A DNA stretch of 64,000 nt from Pseudomonas alkylphenolica (GTDB lineage Bacteria > Pseudomonadota > Gammaproteobacteria > Pseudomonadales > Pseudomonadaceae): NCBI RefSeq assembly GCF_016009175.1, contig NZ_JADUCM010000004.1, positions 62,001 to 126,000 on the forward strand, in the 5' to 3' direction. The translations under genes and the position numbers were made by a program. Position 1 is the first letter of the stretch; each line of letters begins with the position of its first letter. Positions 1 through 6,796 of this stretch are shown one piece after another. Below the pieces are notes generated by a model that was not told the DNA's origin, made no database searches, and worked only from the letters and a program-made list of their open reading frames with translations.

Positions 1-597
1 TACGTGCTGGTCGATTCACAGCGTGAGGCAACCTGGACCCGCCAGGTGCTGATGCGTCATCAACTGGAGGGGGTTGCGATCCTTGTCACGGCCCAGGAGC
101 AGCAACGGCTGGAGCGGCAATTCCTGGCGCTCGAGCCCGGCCTGGCGATTCGGCTGCTTGACCTGAACGTGCCGCAACACCCCGTGCTGGTGCTTGCCGG
201 CGAGCCACCGGAGCAAAGGCTTAAGGAGCGTCTCGAGCAACATTTGCTGCGGATTGCGCCCTACGCCGAACACCTGGAATTTCGCCTGCAGGACGACCGT
301 GCCAGTGTCGCACAGGCCGTTGCCGGCCTGCGTCAGACGGGGGTGCCATTCCAGCGTGAAGACACGTCGGGCAGTGTTGCCCTGCGCATCGAAGGCAACC
401 TGCAGGACAGCCAGCTGGAGGCCGTACGGCGCTTCATTCGCGGCTTCGAACAGCAGTGGGGCACACGTTTCGTGCACTTTTCCATCGTACTTCAGGACGA
501 CCGGTTCAAGGGCCTTTCGTATCAGGTTGGCGAGCAGGGGTATAGCAAGCCCTCGTCAACCTCCTGGCAATTTCAATCCATCCATACAGGTACTTGA
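1..597 (+). CDS. prgH: T3SS inner-membrane ring protein SctD/PrgH, C-terminal part (5' truncated by window)
   Basis: The reading frame is open from base 1, so the true start lies outside the window; about 198 C-terminal residues are present. Sequence similarity alone is modest, but the order needle, inner rod, lipoprotein ring and OrgA/OrgB immediately downstream makes this the PrgH/SctD position. In this family the C-terminal half is the periplasmic part that stacks ring-building modules and contacts the PrgK ring. The visible residues show alternating helix and strand segments consistent with such modules and no membrane segment, as expected downstream of the single transmembrane helix. The stop lies 3 bases before the needle gene, so the genes are probably translated in sequence from one mRNA. 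Family assignment is inferred mainly from synteny. Confidence 0.75.
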   Translation, partial: YVLVDSQREATWTRQVLMRHQLEGVAILVTAQEQQRLERQFLALEPGLAIRLLDLNVPQHPVLVLAGEPPEQRLKERLEQHLLRIAPYAEHLEFRLQDDRASVAQAVAGLRQTGVPFQREDTSGSVALRIEGNLQDSQLEAVRRFIRGFEQQWGTRFVHFSIVLQDDRFKGLSYQVGEQGYSKPSSTSWQFQSIHTGT

Positions 598-600
598 GCC

Positions 601-861
601 ATGCCCAGTCTCGTAGATCCCTCGCAGTTTCATGATGATTTTCTCGGAAGCCAGGCGGATGCCTTTGAAAAGGGGGCGAAAGGTTTGAAGGAGGCCCTGG
701 ACAAGGCCCTGGAAGACTTGCATAGCGATGCCTCGGATCCGACGTTGCTGGCGGCGTATCAGGCGGCGTTCTCCTCCTACACCGTGTTCCGCAATGTTCA
801 GACCAACACGATCAAGGGTTTCAAGGATATCGACATGGCAATCATCCAGGCTGCTCGCTGA
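601..861 (+). CDS. prgI: T3SS needle filament protein SctF/PrgI-like
   Basis: An 86-residue, almost wholly helical protein of the size of PrgI/MxiH/YscF needle subunits (about 80-85 residues). It has the family layout: a polar N-terminal stretch, two helices separated by a turn (around SDASDP, residues 42-47), and a C-terminal tail with an FKDIDMAIIQ-like hydrophobic pattern of the kind used for helical packing of the needle. There is no signal peptide, as expected for a substrate exported by the type III machine itself. It begins 3 bases after the prgH-like stop with no strong Shine-Dalgarno, which suggests translational coupling. It polymerises into the extracellular needle. Confidence 0.85.
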   Translation: MPSLVDPSQFHDDFLGSQADAFEKGAKGLKEALDKALEDLHSDASDPTLLAAYQAAFSSYTVFRNVQTNTIKGFKDIDMAIIQAAR

Positions 862-902
862 TTGGCCCGGTGGGTTATCCCTTGCAAAGGAGAGTGACAT
901 CA

Positions 903-1208
903 ATGGCTATCGACTCCATTGCCGGTTTTGCCACACAGGGCCCGGTCCAGATGCTTCACGAAGGTATCCCAAGCGCGCCGGTGTCCTTGGAGGACCGGCT
1001 GTTGCAAACCTTCGCCGAAGCAGCCCAGTCCAGCGACCTGCGTGTCAACGGCATCGAGCAACTGTTGCAACGTGCGGACATCACCAGCCCGCAGAGGCTG
1101 GCGCAGTTGCAGGAGCAGATCGGGCAGTACAACGTCGATATCAACCTGCTCAACACGCTGGTACGCAAGGTCGTTGGCACTGCCGAAACGTTGTTGCGTC
1201 AGTCATGA
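903..1208 (+). CDS. prgJ: T3SS inner rod protein SctI/PrgJ-like
   Basis: This 101-residue protein has the same length as Salmonella PrgJ. It has a low-complexity N-terminus and a C-terminal amphipathic helix (LEEQIGQYN-type region followed by INLLNTLVRKVVGTAETLL) that resembles the needle protein tail, as known for the inner rod family. The ATG at 903 is preceded by AAAGGAG at 886-892; an upstream in-frame GTG at 870 lacks such a site, so 903 was chosen. The protein is itself a secreted substrate that forms the rod or socket inside the basal body. Its stop overlaps the start of prgK by 4 bases. Confidence 0.82.
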   Translation: MAIDSIAGFATQGPVQMLHEGIPSAPVSLEDRLLQTFAEAAQSSDLRVNGIEQLLQRADITSPQRLAQLQEQIGQYNVDINLLNTLVRKVVGTAETLLRQS

Positions 1209-1924
1209 AAGGCTGGATCGGGCTATTGGTTTGCCTGTGCCTGCTCGGCTGTCGCCAGCCCTTGCTGCTGCAGGGGTTGGAGCAGCAACAGGCCAATGAG
1301 GTGGTGGCCTTGCTGCAACGCAACAACATTGCAGTGCAAAAAGTCGACACCGGCAAGAGCGGGTACAACGTTCTGGTGGCCCAGGTGGATTTCCCGGCTG
1401 CCGTGGATCTGCTGACCCAGTACGGCCTGCCTTCAAGAGCAAGAATGCAGGTGGCGGAAATGTTTCCCGCCGATGCCCTGGTCGCCTCGCCCCGCGCGGA
1501 AAAGGCACGTTTGTACTCGGCCATTGAGCAACGCCTGGAACAATCGGTAACAGCCATGACCGGGGTAGTCTCGGCACGGGTGCATGTCAGCTACGATCTG
1601 GCGGCCGGTGAGGGTAGGCGCAGCAGCGCGCCGGTGCACCTGTCGGCACTGGTGGTGCATGAGCCCGACAGTGAAGCGGACATCCTGATCGACGACCTCA
1701 AGCGCTTTCTCAAGAACAGCTTCAGTGACGTTGACTATGAGCACATCTCGGTCGTCCTGACCCCGCGTGCAGCCATCCAGCACCATGCACCCCAGGAAAT
1801 GCAGGTCAGCACTGCCCGAGGGCTATTGCCGTGGATGGTGCTGTTGCTCGTTATCGGTCTTGTCGCGGGCGCAGCGTGGTTGGGGTATCAGCGACGGAGG
1901 ATGCGCGATGTCGCCGTCAGTTGA
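1205..1924 (+). CDS. prgK: T3SS inner-membrane ring lipoprotein SctJ/PrgK
   Basis: A 239-residue member of the YscJ/MxiJ/PrgK family. The N-terminal signal ends in a lipobox (LLGC, Cys16), giving a lipid-anchored periplasmic protein. The body carries the two ring-building modules of the family (approximately residues 19-75 and 95-175), including SGYNVLV and RARVHVSYDL-like segments. A C-terminal transmembrane helix (about 202-222, LPWMVLLLVIGLVAGAAWLG) precedes a basic tail. It forms the inner ring of the basal body with PrgH. The ATG at 1205 overlaps the prgJ stop, which fits a coupled operon. This is the best-conserved secretion protein in the window and anchors the assignment of the whole cluster. 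Confidence 0.92.
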   Translation: MKGWIGLLVCLCLLGCRQPLLLQGLEQQQANEVVALLQRNNIAVQKVDTGKSGYNVLVAQVDFPAAVDLLTQYGLPSRARMQVAEMFPADALVASPRAEKARLYSAIEQRLEQSVTAMTGVVSARVHVSYDLAAGEGRRSSAPVHLSALVVHEPDSEADILIDDLKRFLKNSFSDVDYEHISVVLTPRAAIQHHAPQEMQVSTARGLLPWMVLLLVIGLVAGAAWLGYQRRRMRDVAVS

Positions 1925-2471
1925 ATGGATCGAACGCATTGCCCGCTCCCCGTCGTGCTACCTCAATGCCGAACGTTTCGACCTGCCCGGCGACTGTCGC
2001 GACCCTGCGGTGTTGCGGGTCCTGGATGAAATGCTCTGCCAGGGACTGAATTTGCCACACCTGCCGCAGTGCTGGCCGGACGACGAGATGACGTTGGTGT
2101 GGCTCCAGCATTGGCTGTTGCTGCCTGAAGTCGCGCGCCTGCTCGGCGCCTATCGGCTTTGGCCAGCATTGGTTCGTGATGCTGCAACCAGTGAGCTGGC
2201 ACCGGCGCTACGGGCCTTTGCCTGTTGTGCATTGGGGCCTCGGCGCGGGTTCGACGCGTTGCCGACCCTGGCGCTCAAACCGCGCATCGAAGCTGTCGGT
2301 CTCAACGCCTTGCTGGCCTGGCAGGGGCACGTGCCGGCGGCCTTGCTGGCGCGTCTGGAGCTGCAGTTTTCCATCGAAGTGGTCGCCTGCCAGGCTCAAT
2401 TGCCGGCAGTGCAACCGGACAAGGGACTTTTGCTGATGGCCGTGCAACATGCTCGATTCATTGCGGCGTGA
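1908..2471 (+). CDS. orgA: T3SS sorting-platform protein SctK/OrgA-like
   Basis: A 187-residue cytoplasmic protein at the OrgA/MxiK position, slightly shorter than Salmonella OrgA (about 199). It has Trp/Leu-rich helices and no signal peptide or membrane segment. The ATG at 1908 lies inside the end of prgK (17-base overlap) and follows GGAGG at about 1896-1900. OrgA-family proteins link the cytoplasmic SpaO/OrgB/ATPase sorting platform to the PrgH ring. OrgA proteins diverge strongly, so the call rests on position, size and composition more than on motifs. Confidence 0.72.
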   Translation: MSPSVEWIERIARSPSCYLNAERFDLPGDCRDPAVLRVLDEMLCQGLNLPHLPQCWPDDEMTLVWLQHWLLLPEVARLLGAYRLWPALVRDAATSELAPALRAFACCALGPRRGFDALPTLALKPRIEAVGLNALLAWQGHVPAALLARLELQFSIEVVACQAQLPAVQPDKGLLLMAVQHARFIAA

Positions 2472-3153
2472 AGCCGAACTGCCAGGCCTGGATCCGGTGC
2501 ATGTCTGCGCAGCCGAGCGCAGTGTGGCACGACGTTGCCAGGCCCTTGAGCGTCACGCCAGGCAGGTGGCGAAACAACAGATCGCCGAGGCAAACAGGCA
2601 GGTGCAGGCGATGTATGAGCAGGCCAGACATCAGGGCTATGGCGAGGGTGTATTGCACGCTGCGCAGGACCTGGCCGATGCCTTGCTTCACAGTCAGCGC
2701 TTGGCCGGCCAAGTGCGCCAGGAACTGATCAAGGCGGTGTGTGGCACGCTGGACGAGGTCCTCGGTGACGTGCAATGGATCGAGGCGCTTGTCGAGCAGT
2801 GGCCGGCAATCAGGAACAAAGCCAGCAACCCGCTGCAGATGCTCGTCCCTCTACGCCATAAACGCGAACACACTCGTCTGGTGGCTGCGCTGCGCCGTCA
2901 ATGGCCGGGCGAGATCGAGGTTCAATACCAGGCTCAGAACCACTTCCGCTTGCACCTGGGCGAACTGGCCCTGGAGTTTCATCCAGCGATGGTCCAGGCA
3001 CAGTTGACGGAGCAGGTAGTTGCGGGGTGTGACGGCCTGGCGCGGATCGACGCACAACTGGACCAAGGCGCACGGACAACCTTGGCTGATTGCCTCGGTC
3101 GCTGGCTGACAACACCCGGGCAAAGTGAAGAGGCAGACAACGATGCGGATTGA
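2449..3153 (+). CDS. orgB: T3SS ATPase stator/regulator SctL/OrgB-like
   Basis: A 234-residue protein with the FliH/YscL/OrgB layout. An N-terminal helical, Gln/Arg/Glu-rich coiled-coil stretch (about residues 25-75, with the repeated QVAKQQIAEANRQ pattern) leads into a mixed C-terminal domain (about 120-220) that binds the secretion ATPase in this family. It overlaps orgA by 23 bases. The protein acts in the cytoplasm as peripheral stalk and negative regulator of the InvC-type ATPase. That ATPase gene is not in this window and would be expected in the neighbouring inv/spa-type half of the cluster. Confidence 0.78.
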   Translation: MLDSLRREAELPGLDPVHVCAAERSVARRCQALERHARQVAKQQIAEANRQVQAMYEQARHQGYGEGVLHAAQDLADALLHSQRLAGQVRQELIKAVCGTLDEVLGDVQWIEALVEQWPAIRNKASNPLQMLVPLRHKREHTRLVAALRRQWPGEIEVQYQAQNHFRLHLGELALEFHPAMVQAQLTEQVVAGCDGLARIDAQLDQGARTTLADCLGRWLTTPGQSEEADNDAD

Positions 3154-3544
3154 AGGTGTTGCGCAGGGGGCACTGCAAGCAGCGGAAGTGTTGCAGCCCT
3201 TGGCGTCCCGAATGGGCCCAGCGTCGGAAATCTTCGACGACTTGTACAGACAGTTGCGCAGCATGAACGGGGAGGGCGGGGCGGCGTTGTACCAGTGCAT
3301 CCGTGACTGGCCGGACGGGCAGGGCGGCGGACATGCCTACCGTACCTTGGCTGCGCAGCTGGCGGTGGTCTTGCAGGTCTTGCAACAACTCAAGGCTGAC
3401 GGGCTTGGAGATGATCCGCTGTACCAGACGATGCGCGGTGTGCATACCCGGCTGTTCGGGCTCGAGTTGCAGATGAAGGTTTTTTTGCAACAGGCGATGA
3501 ACCCACAGTGGGATGAGGACAGTCGCGAAGCGGTTGAGTGGTAG
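3143..3544 (+). CDS. Unrecognised small protein at the orgC position of the T3SS operon
   Basis: A 133-residue protein with no signal peptide or membrane segment, rich in Leu and Gln and predicted largely helical (notably residues 60-125, LAAQLAVVLQVLQQLK... LFGLELQMKVFLQQ). The ATG at 3143 overlaps the orgB stop and follows an AGAGG site; an upstream GTG at 3125 is possible. In Salmonella the gene after orgB is orgC, a secreted protein that promotes needle assembly. Size and position match, but I cannot show homology. A secreted needle-assembly factor or a small chaperone for the next gene are both possible. Confidence 0.5.
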   Translation: MRIEGVAQGALQAAEVLQPLASRMGPASEIFDDLYRQLRSMNGEGGAALYQCIRDWPDGQGGGHAYRTLAAQLAVVLQVLQQLKADGLGDDPLYQTMRGVHTRLFGLELQMKVFLQQAMNPQWDEDSREAVEW

Positions 3545-3575
3545 CTGGTCTTTGGTTTTTAGAGGAAATAGTCAG

Positions 3576-4874
3576 ATGTTTAATGCAATAACCGGTAGCC
3601 CGGTTGTCAATGTTGCTGCCTTGGCACCTGCTGACGTTGCATCCCGCGCCTCGAATACGCCCGGCCACATAGTCATCGAGATGCCAGAGGCGCTCCTGGC
3701 AGATGCCGCCAGCACAACGGCGCTTCCTGCCGATGTCGTGATTGAAATAAACGCAGAGATCGAAGGCGTATTGCAGGAAGCACTGAATGATTTGCCTGGT
3801 AATGTGCGCATTGATATAGATGGCGTGCAGAATTTCATCACTGATGGGCACGGAGGGTGTGCCAGTGAGTTCAGCACAGCGCTGGAAAATTACAGCGCTG
3901 GTCGTTCAACCCAGACGGTCGAAGACCGTGTTCAAGTCGTGGTGGATTTTTTCAGGGATGTCTGGCGTTCGGATTTTCTGAGTAACCTGCGTACCTCCGC
4001 ACTGGTCAACATGCCATCGGTGTTTGCTCTGACCGTGGCCCGTGGATTTCTCGCCAGTACCCTCTCTGCAAGCGTCTCCGGCACTGCAGCGGTAGCGCTG
4101 GGGGCAACCTTCATTGCGTTGCCTTTGATCCTAACGGCAGCCGCTGTCGCCCACCATGAATGCAACGCAAGTGCGACACCTGCGTATCGGGCATCACAGC
4201 TGGCATTTCTGGCAGGGTCCGGGGCGATTCTCACAGCGGCCATGCTGAGCGATCCTGTTGCGATTTTCAGCGGGCTCTCCGGGTCTGCGCCAGCCGTCGC
4301 GTTGTACTGCCTTTCCCGTGACGTGTTGGCAACCTTTCATGGGCTGGGCAGTGATACGCCGCTCAATCTTCCGGCCAATCTGATTGACGCGCTGAGTTAC
4401 GGGGCCATGCAGTTTTCTGCCGGGGCGGCGGTGGTGGGGATGGAGGCCGGATTGGCCAGTATGGTCGTCGGTTCCGCACTCAATGCAGTGATCGAAACCG
4501 TGGAGCCGGCCCTGAACGAAACGTTCTCCCAATGGATGTCTGAACGGCCTGAAGCCCAGCAACAACCGAATGACAATCAGGCGTTTCGTCTGGGGCTCAA
4601 TGCTTCGCTGCCGGGTTGGCAGAGCCTGCTTGAACGATTGGAGAACACCGGTATCCCTCGCATGATGGCGTTCTCGATGATTTCCGCTGGCGTGACTACC
4701 GCCACCACCATCGGCTCAATGGCAGGGCTGAGTGACAGCCACCAGTACTGGCTGGCAAACGGGGTAGGAGCATTGCTGGCGACGTGTATTCTGACCCCGT
4801 TCTATCAAAGCCATGCCCTGCAATCTGTTGCATCCGTTGCACCGAACGAACTCACCCAAGTGGTGGTTGATTAG
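3576..4874 (+). CDS. Unknown multi-helix protein, candidate T3SS substrate or translocator-like protein
   Basis: A 432-residue protein that I do not recognise. The start at 3576 is set by AGAGGAAAT at 3561-3569. The first 60 residues are Ala/Ser/Thr/Val-rich with no Sec signal, a composition typical of type III export signals. Hydrophobic stretches lie at about 143-192, 207-233, 236-256, 273-305, 364-385 and 392-410, separated by polar acidic loops; residues 310-348 are polar and Gln/Asn-rich. It is the last gene of the secretion operon, 31 bases after the previous one, and its base composition looks less GC-rich than its neighbours. A membrane-inserting effector or translocator fits; an accessory membrane protein is the alternative. 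No catalytic motif was seen. Confidence 0.55.
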   Translation: MFNAITGSPVVNVAALAPADVASRASNTPGHIVIEMPEALLADAASTTALPADVVIEINAEIEGVLQEALNDLPGNVRIDIDGVQNFITDGHGGCASEFSTALENYSAGRSTQTVEDRVQVVVDFFRDVWRSDFLSNLRTSALVNMPSVFALTVARGFLASTLSASVSGTAAVALGATFIALPLILTAAAVAHHECNASATPAYRASQLAFLAGSGAILTAAMLSDPVAIFSGLSGSAPAVALYCLSRDVLATFHGLGSDTPLNLPANLIDALSYGAMQFSAGAAVVGMEAGLASMVVGSALNAVIETVEPALNETFSQWMSERPEAQQQPNDNQAFRLGLNASLPGWQSLLERLENTGIPRMMAFSMISAGVTTATTIGSMAGLSDSHQYWLANGVGALLATCILTPFYQSHALQSVASVAPNELTQVVVD

Positions 4875-4875
4875 C

Positions 4876-4881
4876 TATAAT
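4876..4881 (+). promoter_or_regulatory. Candidate -10 element for pyrD
   Basis: A perfect TATAAT sits 38 bases before the chosen pyrD start and just past the stop of the preceding gene. A convincing -35 is not seen at 16-18 bases, so the -35 would lie inside the 3' end of the upstream gene and be weak. Confidence 0.35.
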
Positions 4882-4918
4882 CGCCGCCCCATCGCCGCCA
4901 CCCGAGTTCATGCCGCCC

Positions 4919-5941
4919 ATGTATACCCTGGCCCGCCAGCTGCTGTTCAAGCTCTCCCCGGAGACCTCCCATGACCTGTCCCTGGACCTGATCGGCGCCG
5001 GTGGCCGCCTGGGCCTGAACGGGCTGCTGACCAAGGCGCCAGCTGCGTTGCCAGTCACGGTGATGGGCCTGGAGTTTGCCAACCCGGTAGGGCTGGCGGC
5101 AGGCCTGGACAAAAACGGTGCGGCCATCGACGGTTTCGCCCAGCTGGGCTTCGGCTTTGTCGAGATCGGCACGGTCACCCCGCGCCCTCAGCCGGGTAAC
5201 CCGAAGCCTCGTCTGTTCCGTCTGCCGGAAGCCGAGGCGATCATCAACCGCATGGGCTTCAACAACCTGGGCGTCGACAACCTGCTGAACCGGGTGCGGG
5301 CGGCAAAATACCGCGGCATCCTGGGCATCAACATCGGCAAGAACTTTGACACGCCTGTCGAGCGTGCAGTCGATGACTACCTGATCTGCCTCGACAAGGT
5401 CTATGACCAGGCCAGCTACATCACCGTCAACGTCAGTTCGCCCAACACGCCCGGATTGCGCAGCCTGCAGTTCGGCGACTCGCTCAAGCAATTGCTCGAC
5501 GCCCTGGCCGAACGCCGTGGGCAGCTGGCGGCCCAGTATGGCAAGCATGTGCCGCTGGCGATCAAGATCGCCCCGGACATGAGCGATGAAGAAACCGCGC
5601 TGGTGGCTGCTGCGCTGATCGAGTCGGGTATGGATGCAGTCATCGCGACCAACACTACGCTGGGTCGCGAGGGCGTTGAAGGCCTGCCGTTTGGCGACGA
5701 AGCCGGTGGTCTGTCCGGTGCGCCGGTGCTGGAAAAAAGCACGCATATCGTCAAAGTGCTCGCCGGTGAGCTGGGCGGCAAGCTGCCGATCATCGCTGCA
5801 GGTGGCATTACCGAGGGCAAGCACGCCGCGCAAAAAATCGCCGCGGGTGCCAGCCTGGTACAGATCTATTCGGGGTTCATTTATAAAGGCCCGGCGTTGA
5901 TCCGCGAGGCGGTGGATGCCATTGCAGCCATGCCGCGTTAA
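4919..5941 (+). CDS. pyrD: Dihydroorotate dehydrogenase (quinone), class 2
   Basis: A 340-residue class 2 PyrD that oxidises dihydroorotate to orotate with FMN and passes electrons to the membrane quinone pool in de novo pyrimidine synthesis. The N-terminal amphipathic helices ([15 protein letters not shown]) dock it on the inner membrane. FMN-barrel motifs are visible: [10 protein letters not shown], the [12 protein letters not shown] loop, INIGKN, the [12 protein letters not shown] segment with the class 2 catalytic Ser, IKIAPD and the IAAGGI phosphate-binding loop. I chose the second of two in-frame ATGs (4910, 4919) because residues then align with the usual MYTLA start. It follows the secretion cluster by 44 bases but is a core gene. 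Confidence 0.96.
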   Translation: MYTLARQLLFKLSPETSHDLSLDLIGAGGRLGLNGLLTKAPAALPVTVMGLEFANPVGLAAGLDKNGAAIDGFAQLGFGFVEIGTVTPRPQPGNPKPRLFRLPEAEAIINRMGFNNLGVDNLLNRVRAAKYRGILGINIGKNFDTPVERAVDDYLICLDKVYDQASYITVNVSSPNTPGLRSLQFGDSLKQLLDALAERRGQLAAQYGKHVPLAIKIAPDMSDEETALVAAALIESGMDAVIATNTTLGREGVEGLPFGDEAGGLSGAPVLEKSTHIVKVLAGELGGKLPIIAAGGITEGKHAAQKIAAGASLVQIYSGFIYKGPALIREAVDAIAAMPR

Positions 5942-5951
5942 CGCACGGGCA

Positions 5952-5978
5952 TAAAAAAGGGCCCCTTCAAGGGGCCCC
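5952..5978 (-). terminator. Rho-independent terminator of rmf
   Basis: GGGCCCC (5959-5965) pairs with GGGGCCC (5971-5977) around a TTCAA loop. The A-run at 5953-5958 becomes a U-run only on the minus strand, so it terminates rmf rather than pyrD. Confidence 0.75.
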
Positions 5979-6036
5979 TGGGCCTTAGCCCGCCGCCCGG
6001 ATGGGGCGCGCATGGTGAATGAATTCAGTTCCTCGT

Positions 6037-6252
6037 TCAGCCAACGGCGTGAAGTTCGTTGAGTCTATGAATGCCCGCAGTGCCGGTCATACCGTCCCAG
6101 TTGTCGCCACGTCCTTCGCGCCAGCCGTTAATCCAGGCTTGGCGTACCGACGGTAGAGTAAAAGGGCAAAGCTCGCGGGATTTGCCGGCAACCCCATAGT
6201 GGTAGCCTCGTGTAAATGCTTTTTCCAACGGATCACGCTTAAGTCTTCTCAT
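6037..6252 (-). CDS. rmf: Ribosome modulation factor RMF
   Basis: A 71-residue basic protein with the RMF signature: KRDPLEKAFTRGYHYGVAGKSRELCPF followed by RQAWINGWREGR. RMF binds near the anti-Shine-Dalgarno region of the 30S subunit and dimerises 70S ribosomes into inactive 100S particles in stationary phase and under stress. Size and sequence match the pseudomonad form, which is longer than the E. coli protein (55 residues) by a C-terminal extension. It is a single-gene unit with its own terminator and a long upstream region containing two adjacent hairpins. Confidence 0.96.
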   Translation of the reverse strand: MRRLKRDPLEKAFTRGYHYGVAGKSRELCPFTLPSVRQAWINGWREGRGDNWDGMTGTAGIHRLNELHAVG

Positions 6253-6796
6253 AGGGTGTTGCCCTCACTTGTTGACTGTAATGTCCCGTCGGCCTCGTCT
6301 GAGGCCGGGCAGAATCGTTCTGCCGGTGTGCGCTCGCTGCCGGCGTGGCGAGCAAAAGTGTTGTCCCGTTGCGGTGACAACCTGAGATGATTTCTAACCA
6401 ATGCACGACACAGTGTGAATGATCGTTTTGTCATAAGGGCGTAACCTTTCTGAGGGTCACAGGATAAGTAAACAAATGCTTCTGACCTGGATCCGATGCA
6501 AAGCCCGCTATGATCAGGGTTTGACTAGAGTTGAAGTCACTTGGCCATTGCTTGGTGATATTTTGTAACAAGGCTGTCAATACGACGAAGGGTTAGTTTT
6601 CCCCCTGTCCGTCGTGAAATTTTCATTCTGCCCGGCGATCAAAGTGCTTTCTGCTCCTGGCGAAAGACCTGATTGCCCGGGTGGCCCGGCACTCAACGCG
6701 GTGCCATTCGAACGCTCGCTGGAAAGGCGTTCGATTAAACATCGGAAGGGCAATGCGCTTGCTTTTCCACTTATTGCTCAGAGCACTGGATACCTC
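6253..6796. other. 544-base divergent region between rmf and rlmL
   Basis: No gene is supported here. Close to rmf lie two neighbouring perfect inverted repeats: GGCCTC/GAGGCC at 6291-6306 and GGCAGAA/TTCTGCC at 6308-6324. Either is in the rmf leader or marks its promoter region. A TTGACT at 6521-6526 and AT-rich bases near 6556-6564 could promote rlmL, but the spacing is poor. An upstream in-frame extension of rlmL from 6614 is not credited. Confidence 0.6.

Noticed and set aside
5952..5978. Hairpin after pyrD as a pyrD terminator
   Set aside because: The U-run is on the minus strand only, so it belongs to rmf.
4871..6013. Long minus-strand open frame (380 residues) opposite pyrD
   Set aside because: Antisense shadow of a well-identified enzyme; no family features and arises from the GC-rich third-base pattern.
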